Shown: positions 1 to 7,415, counted from the first letter of the stretch. The stretch: 9,983 bases of DNA from JANXLS01 sp038227045 (GCA_038227045.1 JBBRQD010000164.1:1-9983), one strand, 5' to 3'. The notes: generated by a model from the letters alone, not told the origin. Numbers and translations: made by a program.

Positions 1-69
1 GCGCGGTTTGCGCGGATCGGGAACCTGCTTGAAGGCATCGAAAAGCGAAATTTCAGCGGCAACACTCAT
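1..69 (-). CDS. Transposase N-terminus, ISAs1 (H-repeat) type, partial
   Basis: Only the first 23 codons are present. They include the segment FDAFKQVPDPRKPR. An acidic and hydrophobic stretch followed by a PDPR or PDxR motif about 15 to 20 residues from the start is typical of the N-terminal DDE-associated domain of ISAs1-family transposases, which catalyse cut-and-paste or replicative movement of their IS. The ATG at 69 has a strong Shine-Dalgarno (AAGGAGA, minus strand of 78-84) eight bases upstream, which fixes the start. The DDE catalytic residues would lie beyond the left edge and cannot be checked. Family assignment rests on a short N-terminus plus the candidate IS tip at 139, so it is moderate. 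Another DDE transposase is possible. Confidence 0.6.
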   Translation of the reverse strand, partial: MSVAAEISLFDAFKQVPDPRKPR

Positions 70-120
70 TTTTCTGATCTCCTTTGAATAGAAGATCGGC
101 TATTTCTCTACGAAAAATGA

Positions 121-139
121 GGACTTTTGAAAGGCCCTG
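121..139 (-). repeat. Candidate IS terminal inverted repeat, one end only
   Basis: On the minus strand this reads CAGGGCCTTTCAAAAGTCC, with its outer base at 139. It sits about 50 bp upstream of the transposase Shine-Dalgarno. The CAGGGC tip suggests an ISAs1-family end. The matching repeat is outside the window, so this is an inference from resemblance and position. Confidence 0.45.
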
Positions 140-168
140 CCCATGGAGGCGCATGGACCCATGGAAGC

Positions 169-525
169 TTAGAAATCGTTTAAGAATTGATCGAGGCGGC
201 CGCGATCTCGTCGGCACATTCTTTGCGTCCGTTTCGGCTGCGGCATGGCCTGTTCGCGCACCAAGTCTTTAAGCGTTTCCAATGCTAATGCGATGCTGGG
301 AACTGCCTGAATAAGCGTGATTGTATATCTGCTGGAATGTTCGCATTTAGGGCAAATGTAGTCGAAGCAAATGCCCGGTTCAGAATTCACTGGGATTCCG
401 CATACGACAAAGTAAGCGTCTTGCAACGTTGACTTGCGTTTGTCGCATTTATGTATACCCAACCATTTCCGATTATTATTTTCACGCGCATTTTCATTTC
501 TACGCCGCTGCTCCTGAAGAACCAA
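169..525 (-). CDS. Small cysteine-rich hypothetical protein with a CxxC motif
   Basis: I do not recognise this gene. The frame gives 118 residues if started at the TTG at 525, which has AGAGG (minus strand of 533-537) seven bases upstream. The frame stays open to 609, but the TTG there has no visible ribosome site. The first 20 residues are very polar (Arg, Glu, Asn). The middle part, about residues 21-75, looks like a folded domain with Cys at 27, 42, 53, 58 and 61, including CPKC at 58-61, which suggests a small zinc-ribbon-like fold. A helical stretch follows at about 72-92, then a basic tail. No signal peptide or membrane segment is seen. It lies 30 bp from the presumed IS tip and well downstream of the membrane glycosyltransferase. 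The non-ATG start and lack of a known family keep confidence modest. It could be non-coding or a degraded gene. Confidence 0.42.
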   Translation of the reverse strand: MVLQEQRRRNENARENNNRKWLGIHKCDKRKSTLQDAYFVVCGIPVNSEPGICFDYICPKCEHSSRYTITLIQAVPSIALALETLKDLVREQAMPQPKRTQRMCRRDRGRLDQFLNDF

Positions 526-772
526 AATGGAACCTCTTCGCAAACCAGCGGCGCGCGGCACCGGCAATTGGCGTCGACACTCCAGAAAATTTACTGGCCC
601 AGATAGCAAACTTAAGCACAGAGATCCTCCAATATTGGCACTGGTCGGAATTTATTATTGACCGAGTTTTGTCGATGCATCGGACGCGAGCCATTCTCTT
701 GCAACATTTGGCAATGCTCGAGTCATTAAGGCTGTTTCCATACCTGTTTACCGCGAAAAATGCCGACACTGC

Positions 773-3034
773 TTACTTGGGCGCCGGTAGCTGGGCTGAG
801 CTGAAAGACAGACTTTTTAAAGGCGCCTCGCCTTTGAATTTTAATAGACTCTCGCAACCATGAGGATCCAGAAATGGAGAAGAATAACGGAATCGATCGC
901 ACTTGAGTAGGTAGTTATCCAATCGTGTGCCCCAGATTGAGGCCAGTAACAGCGAGAAACAGATACCGGCCGCAATTACCCTGTGCTTCCCGATTTGACG
1001 GTAAAAATCCACTTCGAAAACAAGGGGCAGTGTACAAGCCAAAAGTGAATACCCAATCCCATTGTAGAAGCGTCCGCCGCTGGAATAGACCAGAAAAAAC
1101 ACCGGCAAATTGAAGAGGACAAGCGATCCCAGTAAAAACGTCTGCAGCCGTTTGTAGCCGATCGCTAGCGAAGTTGCGAGGATTCCAAAAAGGAGCCATA
1201 CGAACGTGCCCCTCATCGCGCCGATAAACGGCAGGTTGTTGTAATTGACGCTCCAGCCCGGCCAGCTTTGGAGATAGACAAAATTGAGAAGCCTATGCCA
1301 CAGCAGTGAAATCATGTATCCGGGAAAGGTCAGCCAAAAACGAAACACCTGGCGGGTTGCATACGAATTGTCCGCGGACGAAGTCGTCGCGTGGCCGGAC
1401 TCTTTCATCCACTCCCAATAGCCGCCGTCGGACAACTCCCATTTAAACTGGTTCGGCACTTCCAGGAGCCCAACCATCGCCGAAGCGCCAAAACTATTCG
1501 TTGACATCACAAATTCGTGCGTGTATCGATATTTAAATATTCCCCAACTGCATCCAATCGCTAGAAATAGACAAAGCGGAATAAATAGCCTGGAAACCTT
1601 GCGCCAATGAAGCGCCAGCGAAACCAGCGCCCAACAGGGGACGATATCCGGCCTGATGAAAAACCACAGTGCGAACCCGCTGTGAAGGAGCAGATCGTGG
1701 CGAATGAGGATCGGCTCGTCTTGCGCCTTCCGGGCGACATAAAGACAAATTATTCCCAACAGATAAAGAACAACGGCCGGCATAACCGTTTCGATCTGCG
1801 TAAAAATAAACTGGTTTGGCAGGAAGGCAAAGAAGACCCCGAGAAATGCCGCGACCCATACCCGCATAATCCGGGTTGCCGCCCAGAAAAAAAAGCCGTT
1901 CGCCAGAGCAACCAGGAGCAATTGGAGCATAATCGTATTGATACTGATCAACAGATGGTCAGTCGCGGTGAACGAGAGCAGTCCAGCCAAGGCAGTCACA
2001 AACGCATATCCAGGCATGCGGTGCCATGGAGGTGATCCGGGAATGAGCACCGGACCGTTTCCCAGAAGCAGATTCGATCCCATACATGTGCCGTAGTTGA
2101 GGTTGCTTCCGGCACCCTCCTGCATTTGGCCTGAAGCAACTGTCATGCGCAAATCGTTGAAGTAATATCCAAGCCGCAGGCAAAGCCCGCCGGTACAAAG
2201 GGTCAACCCAACTATAAACAGCGCTCCGTATAGCCCTGAACGCCGGCCAAATATAGGTATAATGAGTACGAAGGCTGCTCCAAAGGTGAACAGGATAAGA
2301 GGCAGCATTTCGTTGTAATAGTCACGGTCATTGTAGTAATGAAGAAAAAAGCGGCAATCTCCGCGCAACCCATCGTCGCTCTTGAACAGCCCTATTTCCT
2401 TCAGCACGAGCGGAAATGGTTCTTTGGGTTTATTCGCGGATGAAATCTTCACTTTCAAATGTTGAAGGGAGAGCAAACCAGGAAGCGGTATCAATGAACG
2501 CAACGGACCCGCTTCGAGCGCGACCGCGCTCTCCGTCAGAGGTTCGCCTGATTCGCCCGAAACCGCAACCTTGAGATTGCTCGCGGAGTCATTGCGGAGC
2601 ACAAGCACTTTCGGCGTGGCCGGTTCTTTCAGTTCGACATCAAGCTCAATGTCCTGACCGTTAAATTTATCGACGCCAATCCGAAACCGGCCGTTTCCCA
2701 ATGATAGTATGGTGACGGGAGTTTGTTCTTTCTCCAGCGTGCCTCTGGCGAGGCAATGCGCCGTCAACACCGCATCAATTCCACCCGAACTTCCTGAGTA
2801 TGTGTTGTGCGCAAGCTCGAATGCGGTAATGAAAATAAAAACGGCCGACGCGGCAAAGCCTCCAATGAGCGCATAATGGCCAATCGGAGTCAGCAACGTT
2901 ACTTTGGCCGCAAGAGTGTTGGCGTGATTCCCGGCGATAGCCGCAGTGCGGTCGATGACTCCTTGCGTCCATTCCAACGCGTGCGCCGCCAGCCGTTGGC
3001 CATTTTCAAGAACGCGTTTTATAGCCTGCTTCAT
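773..3034 (-). CDS. Polytopic membrane protein with GT-C/PMT-like glycosyltransferase core
   Basis: The protein has 753 residues. A cytoplasmic N-terminus of about 50 residues is followed by one membrane segment (about 53-74) and a hydrophilic, beta-rich stretch (about 80-238) probably outside the membrane. About ten further hydrophobic segments follow from 243 to about 700, with a polar C-terminal tail. After the third segment, the outside loop contains YYFND (Asp294) and then HRMPGY near 338-343. A later segment carries LPNQFIFTQIE (Glu415). This order resembles PMT/ArnT-like GT-C enzymes, which use polyprenyl-phosphate sugars and an acidic residue in the first outer loop of the core. That family placement is an inference, because overall motif conservation is weak. 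The gene follows the sugar operon on the same strand, separated by a 137-bp spacer with a palindromic element, so it may add a sugar to the same product outside the membrane. The ATG at 3034 has only a weak upstream ribosome site. A polymerase or flippase-like membrane protein is the main alternative. Confidence 0.85.
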   Translation of the reverse strand: MKQAIKRVLENGQRLAAHALEWTQGVIDRTAAIAGNHANTLAAKVTLLTPIGHYALIGGFAASAVFIFITAFELAHNTYSGSSGGIDAVLTAHCLARGTLEKEQTPVTILSLGNGRFRIGVDKFNGQDIELDVELKEPATPKVLVLRNDSASNLKVAVSGESGEPLTESAVALEAGPLRSLIPLPGLLSLQHLKVKISSANKPKEPFPLVLKEIGLFKSDDGLRGDCRFFLHYYNDRDYYNEMLPLILFTFGAAFVLIIPIFGRRSGLYGALFIVGLTLCTGGLCLRLGYYFNDLRMTVASGQMQEGAGSNLNYGTCMGSNLLLGNGPVLIPGSPPWHRMPGYAFVTALAGLLSFTATDHLLISINTIMLQLLLVALANGFFFWAATRIMRVWVAAFLGVFFAFLPNQFIFTQIETVMPAVVLYLLGIICLYVARKAQDEPILIRHDLLLHSGFALWFFIRPDIVPCWALVSLALHWRKVSRLFIPLCLFLAIGCSWGIFKYRYTHEFVMSTNSFGASAMVGLLEVPNQFKWELSDGGYWEWMKESGHATTSSADNSYATRQVFRFWLTFPGYMISLLWHRLLNFVYLQSWPGWSVNYNNLPFIGAMRGTFVWLLFGILATSLAIGYKRLQTFLLGSLVLFNLPVFFLVYSSGGRFYNGIGYSLLACTLPLVFEVDFYRQIGKHRVIAAGICFSLLLASIWGTRLDNYLLKCDRFRYSSPFLDPHGCESLLKFKGEAPLKSLSFSSAQLPAPK

Positions 3035-3060
3035 GTGCCGCTTTCTCTAACACGAAAACG

Positions 3061-3133
3061 TTGTACCGCCGGCGTCTCGCCGGCACGAATGAATGGAATG
3101 ATGAATCGTGCCGGCGGGACGCCGACGGTACAA
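3061..3133. repeat. Paired REP-like palindrome (28-bp inverted repeat with 17-bp spacer)
   Basis: Arm 3061-3088 and arm 3106-3133 are reverse complements at 26 of 28 positions, separated by a 17-bp A/T-richer spacer. Each arm is itself a hairpin. The left contains GCCGGCG-TCT-CGCCGGC, a perfect 7-bp stem with a 3-base loop. The right contains GCCGGCG-GGA-CGCCGAC, with one mismatch. Two small GC-rich hairpins in inverted orientation are the layout of REP pairs (BIME-type) or tiny MITEs mobilised in trans by RAYT-like or other transposases. It fills much of the gap between the methyltransferase and the membrane protein gene. It could fold in RNA and attenuate read-through or protect the 3' end of the operon transcript, but no T-run follows it on the minus strand, so it is not a standard intrinsic terminator. 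Confidence 0.85.
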
Positions 3134-3171
3134 TCAATCTCCGCGAAGTCAGCGCTGAGTGCTTAAGGAGT

Positions 3172-4434
3172 CTACAACAACACGACCGGTTCCGGCAATG
3201 GCACGATAAAACGTCCTTTAAATCCTTTCTGCTTTAACTTCGGGATCAACTCTTCCGCAATATGCCACGACAGCAGAAGCAGGTAGTCCGGCGGATCGTC
3301 GAACATCCGCTGCTCGTCGACCACGGGAATCAATGTGCCGGGCATGTACTTGCCCACTTTATACGAGTCCTTCACTTCCAGGACGCAGTCGAGTATCCCC
3401 GCGTCAAGCCCGGCATAGTTGATCAATGTGCTCGCGCGGGAAGGGGCGCCGACTCCGTAAATGCGCTCCCCCTTTTGCTTGATTCCCAGCAGCAGCGCAT
3501 GGAGTTTCAACTTGGAAAGGCATACCTGACGCTTGAATTCGTCCAGGCGCTTCTCGTTGATGCCGGCCTTCTCTTCCTCGGCGAGCACCTGCTGAACGGT
3601 CGAACGAACCGAATGCTTTCCGATGCGCGCGGCATAGACGCGAATCGACCCGCCGTGAGTGCCAATGCGCTTGGCGTGGATGACCTCCAATCCGTGCATT
3701 TTCAACAAGTATTGCAGGCTGTGGAGCGAGTAGTATCTCAAATGCTCGTGGTAAATCGTATCGTACTGGAGCGTCTCGAGCAGGCTCATCAAATAATGCG
3801 ATTCGGAGATGAACACGCCATCGTCGTCCAGCAGCACAAGCAGGCTCTTCACGATTTCGTGAATATTTTCGATGTGTGCGAATACGTTTGTCGCCGTCAC
3901 AATCTTTGCGGGTCCGCATGCAGCGCGCACTTTGCTTGCCGCCTCGTGCCCAAAGAAAGCGATCGTGGTCGGAATGCCGCGGGAATTGGCGAGATTGCCC
4001 ATGTCAGTCGGCTCGATGCCATGAACGCGATGGTTCGTCTTGAAATTGCTCAACAGAGTGCCATCGTTCGATCCGATGTCGACCACGAGATCTTCTTTGC
4101 CCAAGGGAACGATCGTCGGGCACTCCCGCGACAGTTCGGCAAAATTCTCGCGCAGGATTCGCGTGGTGCCGCTACTGTACGGATACTCTGGCGGGAAAAG
4201 CACATGCGGATCGACGGTCAACCCAATTTGCACCAACTGGCACTTTGGACAATACAGCCAGCCCGCCGGATAAGCGGGCTGCTCATGCGGCTTGGACCCG
4301 ATCGTGCGCATTTGGTTGACCGGCGGCAAATACCCCAGAAAAATCGATGGACGCAGATCGGGGCTGTCGCAAACCTGGCAGCGTTCCACAACGACACTCG
4401 ATCCCGTCCCGGCGGCTAGCCTTGCTTGACTCAT
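3172..4434 (-). CDS. Zinc-binding SAM-dependent sugar C-methyltransferase (TylC3-like)
   Basis: The 420-residue protein has the three-part layout of NDP-sugar C-methyltransferases. An N-terminal zinc-binding domain carries Cys19, Cys22, Cys62 and Cys65 (CQVC and CPKC). A Rossmann SAM domain has VVDIGSNDGTLL at 117-128. A C-terminal domain begins near RIYGVGAPSRAST at 324-336. The segment YHEHLRYYS (228-236) matches the His/Glu/Tyr catalytic region of this family, in which enzymes such as TcaB9 add a methyl group to carbon 3 of a keto-sugar nucleotide. Length and domain order are normal, so the gene looks intact. It acts in the cytoplasm. The ATG at 4434 has AGGGAG eight bases upstream (minus strand of 4443-4448). 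It is the last gene of the operon, 48 bp after the epimerase. Its presence suggests a branched-chain sugar; the methylated position is inferred from the family only. Confidence 0.9.
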   Translation of the reverse strand: MSQARLAAGTGSSVVVERCQVCDSPDLRPSIFLGYLPPVNQMRTIGSKPHEQPAYPAGWLYCPKCQLVQIGLTVDPHVLFPPEYPYSSGTTRILRENFAELSRECPTIVPLGKEDLVVDIGSNDGTLLSNFKTNHRVHGIEPTDMGNLANSRGIPTTIAFFGHEAASKVRAACGPAKIVTATNVFAHIENIHEIVKSLLVLLDDDGVFISESHYLMSLLETLQYDTIYHEHLRYYSLHSLQYLLKMHGLEVIHAKRIGTHGGSIRVYAARIGKHSVRSTVQQVLAEEEKAGINEKRLDEFKRQVCLSKLKLHALLLGIKQKGERIYGVGAPSRASTLINYAGLDAGILDCVLEVKDSYKVGKYMPGTLIPVVDEQRMFDDPPDYLLLLSWHIAEELIPKLKQKGFKGRFIVPLPEPVVLL

Positions 4435-4482
4435 TGATCTTACTCCCTGATAAAATGTTTGCGATGTGAGGGCCGGACACTC

Positions 4483-5466
4483 TTACTTCGGAGTCGCGGC
4501 TGGAGCCATGTGTGCGTTTTCGTCGTACCAGCCCGTCGTTCGGGCGACACTCTCCTGGAACGAGAATTTCGGTTGAAAACCCAGAGCCTTCAACTTTGAC
4601 GTATCCGGGCACCGGCGCAGCGTGCCGCCGGCTTGCAGCGGGCCGGGTACCAGAATAATCTCCCGCTTGAAACATTTGGCCACCGCGCGCGCCAATTCGG
4701 CGATTGTGACCTCCTCCATCGTTCCGACGTGGAAGATATCCAAATGCCTGCCTGCGGCAAAGATGTGCATCAAGGCATCGATGCAATCATCGACATAAAT
4801 GAACGAGCGCGTCTCGGAACCGTCCCCCTGTATCGGGAAATTAAGCGCCCCGGCAGTCTGCTCGGCCAAGCGCTTGATTCGGACTGCAAACTGTGGAATC
4901 ACGTGCTCCCAGCCCATGTCGGGTCCGACGACGTTGTGAGGCCGGAAGATCAGGATGCGCTTGAAATGGCGGCCATAATTGAACGCCATGACCTCGCTGA
5001 TGATTTTCCCCGCGCCATAGGAGTAGCGCGGATTGCGGACATCGGGCACCACCAGCGGCACATTCTCCGGTGTTGGAATAATTTGCGGCTGCTGATACAC
5101 TTCCGAACTCGATGCCAGCACCATTTCAGCGACATTTTGTTTGATGCAGGCATCCAGAACATTCGTAATGCCTTTGACGCCGACTTCGAGCACCAAGTCA
5201 GGACGCGTATAAAAAAACTCGGTGCCATTGACATACGCCAGATGCCAGACGCAATCGATCCCTTCAGCCGCGCGAAGTACGTCCTGCGGATCGCGAATAT
5301 CACCTTTAATCAATTCGACGCAGTCGATCACATCCGCGATACGGCGCCGCGCGCCGCGCGAGTCGTCGTCGAGCACCCGGACTTTGTGACCATCTCGTAC
5401 GAGCCGCCGAACCAGTGCGCTTCCAATGAAGCCGGTGCCCCCAGTGACCAGAAGTTTCTTGCTCAT
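4483..5466 (-). CDS. NAD-dependent extended-SDR sugar nucleotide epimerase/dehydratase
   Basis: The 327-residue protein is a complete extended short-chain dehydrogenase. The NAD-binding glycine motif GGTGFIG is at 9-15, an acidic cluster LDDDSRG ends the second strand near 32-38, SSSEVYQ is at 119-125, and the catalytic YxxxK is Y150-GAG-K154. RPHNVVGP at 175-182 and FIYVDD at 222-227 are typical substrate-side motifs. Family members change sugar nucleotides at C4 (epimerases), remove water (4,6-dehydratases) or decarboxylate uronic acids. The SSSE motif instead of TDE argues mildly against a 4,6-dehydratase. The substrate is unknown. Five bases separate it from the glycosyltransferase stop codon. 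I chose the ATG at 5466 because it starts directly before the Rossmann strand and has GGAGGTG upstream. The frame runs open to 5703, but that would overlap the previous gene by over 200 bp with non-SDR sequence. Confidence 0.9.
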   Translation of the reverse strand: MSKKLLVTGGTGFIGSALVRRLVRDGHKVRVLDDDSRGARRRIADVIDCVELIKGDIRDPQDVLRAAEGIDCVWHLAYVNGTEFFYTRPDLVLEVGVKGITNVLDACIKQNVAEMVLASSSEVYQQPQIIPTPENVPLVVPDVRNPRYSYGAGKIISEVMAFNYGRHFKRILIFRPHNVVGPDMGWEHVIPQFAVRIKRLAEQTAGALNFPIQGDGSETRSFIYVDDCIDALMHIFAAGRHLDIFHVGTMEEVTIAELARAVAKCFKREIILVPGPLQAGGTLRRCPDTSKLKALGFQPKFSFQESVARTTGWYDENAHMAPAATPK

Positions 5467-5471
5467 CAGCG

Positions 5472-6314
5472 CTAACGCACCTCCAGCGAAGTGGACGGCA
5501 AACGGACCCTGACTTTGGGACGCGGATGTTTGCGCAACTGTATGGCTCCCCAAATAAACCAGCGCAGATACTCCCGAAACCAGCGTGTCAGGCGAAACGT
5601 CGATTTTCCGCCGTACAGGCGGTCGATCGAGATGATCGGCACCTCGCCCAGTTTCAGTTCCAAAACCTGTGCTTTGATGCCCATTTCGAATGCCACGGCC
5701 CAACCCACGGGACGCGATTCGAGGTGGAATTTCTCGAATACAGAGCGTCGAAACATCTTGATGCCCGTTGTCGCGTCGCTCAACACGGAACCCGCCAGCA
5801 CATGAAACATTTTATTGGCCAGGCGCGAAAGCAGCCCGCCGATAAAAGAGCCGCCCAGGCGCCGGCCGCCGTAAGCGTAGCGCGTGCAACTCACGAAGTC
5901 GCAGCCATCGCTCATCAAATCGAGCATGTCTTGGAGCGCCAGCACCGGGCCCACTTCATCCGCGGCAAAGATTAACACAAATTCGCCGTGCGATTCCTGG
6001 ACGCCCGCGCGAATGGCGTTGATCACGCCGTTGCCCAGCGTGTTGTGAATCAAGCGGACTTGCGGCTGATCGGGAATTATCGCGTTGACCACGGGAATGC
6101 TGGTGTCGTGCGGCGTGTCATGAACAACCAGGATCTCGTGCGGCACTTCGACCACCACACGCAGGATCTTCAACATGATCTTGAGGTTGACGCCTTCGTT
6201 CCGCACGGGCAGCAGAATCGACAACATGCCTTTAACCGGCTGCGTCATTGTCTTTTCCACCACGTCGCTAAAAGGGAAAATTCCCGGCTCTTTTGTCAAT
6301 ACAGCATCTTGCAT
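5472..6314 (-). CDS. Family 2 glycosyltransferase, DPM1-like
   Basis: The 280-residue protein has a GT-A fold with LSILLPVRNEG at 31-41, the nucleotide-binding Asp in LVVHDTPHDTS (62-72), GNGVINAIRAGV at 94-105, SDATTGIKMFRR at 179-190 and GGKSTFRL near 235-242. This order matches dolichol- or polyprenyl-phosphate mannosyltransferase-like GT2 enzymes, which transfer a sugar from a nucleotide donor to a lipid phosphate at the inner membrane face. There are no clear transmembrane helices, but the C-terminus is aromatic and basic and may bind membrane. The metal-binding motif is unusual: where DPM1 proteins have DADLQ, this has AADEV (117-121), keeping only the second Asp. Start: ATG 6314 with GAGGT six bases upstream, embedded in the end of the aminotransferase gene. 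It could make the lipid-linked donor for the membrane enzyme at 773-3034; that link is an inference. Confidence 0.9.
   Translation of the reverse strand: MQDAVLTKEPGIFPFSDVVEKTMTQPVKGMLSILLPVRNEGVNLKIMLKILRVVVEVPHEILVVHDTPHDTSIPVVNAIIPDQPQVRLIHNTLGNGVINAIRAGVQESHGEFVLIFAADEVGPVLALQDMLDLMSDGCDFVSCTRYAYGGRRLGGSFIGGLLSRLANKMFHVLAGSVLSDATTGIKMFRRSVFEKFHLESRPVGWAVAFEMGIKAQVLELKLGEVPIISIDRLYGGKSTFRLTRWFREYLRWFIWGAIQLRKHPRPKVRVRLPSTSLEVR
5478..5484 (-). promoter_or_regulatory. Shine-Dalgarno for the SDR gene, inside the glycosyltransferase 3' end
   Basis: The minus strand reads GGAGGTG, eleven bases before ATG 5466. It is a strong match at long but acceptable spacing. It lies in the last codons of the glycosyltransferase gene, which suggests coupled translation, and it rejects the longer open frame upstream. 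Confidence 0.7.
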
Positions 6315-6317
6315 CGG

Positions 6318-7415
6318 CTAACCTCGAAAAAATTCCCGGATATAGCCACAAACCCGCGCAATGTCCCCATCGCTGAGCGTAAACGCGGAGGGCAGCCAAA
6401 GTGCCTGGGGAATGATTTGCGTCGAGTGCGGAAAATTATTGTCTGGCAGCCGATAGGGTGGTTGTGTATGAATCGGAAACCAGAATCGGCGGCAGCCGCA
6501 GCCGCGTTCGCGCAGAAATTGATCCAGTTCGTCGCGCCGCGCAAGCAGCACGTCGGTCCACTGTGGAGTCTCACCGTTCTCCAGATCGAACGGCAGAATC
6601 GTAATGCCTTTTAAATCCGCCAATTGATTCCGATAGGAACGATTGATCTCGCGCTGGCGTTTCACGCGCGCATCAAGTTGCGTCAACTGCGCCAGGCCGA
6701 CCGCCGCCTGAAGGTTCGTGAACTTGAAGTTGAATCCGATCGAGTGATGAACGTCGTCTCCGCCGGTGCCGCGAACGGGCCGTCCCTGATCTTTCAACTC
6801 GCGCAGACGCACATGCAGCGCGTCGTCGTTGACCAGCACCGCACCGCCCTGCCCTGTGGTGATTGTTTTATTCGGCGAGAACGATAGTGCCCCGGCGTCT
6901 CCAATAGTACCCAGGTAACCGCCGTGCGCACGGGACATAAAGCCTTCGGCGGCATCTTCAACTACATACAGCCCCCTGGCCCGCGCAATCTTCATGATCG
7001 TGGTCATGTCGGCGGCTCGCCCGGTAATGTGTACCGGCATGATCGCTTTGGTGCGCGGCGTGATCGCCCGCTCCATCGCGACGGGATCGAGCGTCAGTGT
7101 GTGGGGATTGACATCGACCAAGACGGGCTTGGCACCTGTCAGAGTCACCGCGTTGGCCGAGGCGATAAAGGTGACATCGGGAACAAGCACTTCGTCCCCG
7201 TGGCCCACTCCCAAGGCAGCAAGGGAAAGGAACAACGCGCTCGTACCGCTTGTGCAAGCCACTACATGTTTAACATTCAGACGACGGGCGATTTCCTGCT
7301 CGAATCGTTCCGCCCAATCGCCTTCATTGAGGTAATTGGCGTTTAAGACGTCGTGAATCAAGCCCTCTTCGGCGCCGGTAATTTGCGGCAACCACCAAGG
7401 TATCTTATTTTCCAT
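6318..7415 (-). CDS. DegT/DnrJ/EryC1/StrS family PLP sugar aminotransferase
   Basis: The 365-residue protein is a complete class V-fold aminotransferase that moves an amino group, usually from glutamate, to a keto-sugar nucleotide with pyridoxal phosphate. Visible family motifs are ACTSGTSALFLSL (53-65, cofactor phosphate), VPDVTFIASANAV (78-90), the cofactor-ring aspartate in VVEDAAEG (Asp154), and the lysine in GALSFSPNKTITTGQGG (Lys183). GFNFKFTNLQAAVGLAQL (227-244) and a C-terminal sugar-binding part follow. Length is typical of perosamine-synthase-like members. It overlaps the end of the acyltransferase gene by 11 bp and ends 3 bp before the glycosyltransferase. I chose ATG 7415, which has GAAAGG just upstream; the in-frame TTG at 7427 has no ribosome site. 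With the neighbouring acyltransferase it probably makes an N-acylated amino sugar. Which carbon is aminated cannot be read here. Confidence 0.93.
   Translation of the reverse strand: MENKIPWWLPQITGAEEGLIHDVLNANYLNEGDWAERFEQEIARRLNVKHVVACTSGTSALFLSLAALGVGHGDEVLVPDVTFIASANAVTLTGAKPVLVDVNPHTLTLDPVAMERAITPRTKAIMPVHITGRAADMTTIMKIARARGLYVVEDAAEGFMSRAHGGYLGTIGDAGALSFSPNKTITTGQGGAVLVNDDALHVRLRELKDQGRPVRGTGGDDVHHSIGFNFKFTNLQAAVGLAQLTQLDARVKRQREINRSYRNQLADLKGITILPFDLENGETPQWTDVLLARRDELDQFLRERGCGCRRFWFPIHTQPPYRLPDNNFPHSTQIIPQALWLPSAFTLSDGDIARVCGYIREFFRG
6321..6325 (-). promoter_or_regulatory. Shine-Dalgarno for the glycosyltransferase, next to the aminotransferase stop
   Basis: The minus strand reads GAGGT six bases before ATG 6314 and directly precedes the TAG stop of the aminotransferase. 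Ribosomes ending the first gene would land on the start of the second. Confidence 0.7.

Larger units (their letters stand above)
1..139 (-). mobile_element. End of an ISAs1-like insertion sequence, truncated by the window edge
   Basis: The element is inferred from a transposase-like N-terminus starting at 69 and reading off the left edge, and from a candidate terminal repeat at 121-139 upstream of it. Read on the minus strand, the presumed outer tip is CAGGGCCTTTCAAAAGTCC, which resembles the CAGGGC-type tips I associate with the ISAs1 family. The distance from tip to transposase start (about 70 bp) is normal for an IS with one transposase gene. The other end and the target duplication lie outside the window, so the element's length and intactness are unknown. 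Confidence 0.5.

Noticed and set aside
500..769. Minus-strand open frame of 89 codons after the membrane protein
   Set aside because: Composition is not convincingly protein-like, there is no clear start signal, and it overlaps the better candidate at 169-525. I treat 526-772 as having no supported gene.
429..863. Plus-strand open frame of 144 codons in the left region
   Set aside because: It overlaps the C-terminus of the membrane protein and the opposite small gene, has no recognisable ribosome site and no family features.
3061..3133. Intrinsic transcription terminator
   Set aside because: The stem is strong, but no run of T follows on the minus strand, and the nested-hairpin layout fits a REP pair better.
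3149..3158. Perfect 10-bp palindrome TCAGCGCTGA downstream of the methyltransferase
   Set aside because: It is too short and isolated to call an operator; such palindromes arise by chance in a window of this size.
3262..4419. Long plus-strand open frame (385 codons) opposite the methyltransferase
   Set aside because: It is antisense to a gene with clear zinc, SAM and catalytic motifs. The translation has no domain signs and is explained by codon bias of the real gene.
4633..5475. Plus-strand open frame of 280 codons opposite the SDR gene
   Set aside because: It is a shadow of a gene with complete Rossmann and YxxxK motifs.
5467..5703. N-terminal extension of the SDR gene to 5703
   Set aside because: It would overlap the glycosyltransferase by over 200 bp, lacks SDR character, and a strong ribosome site supports ATG 5466.
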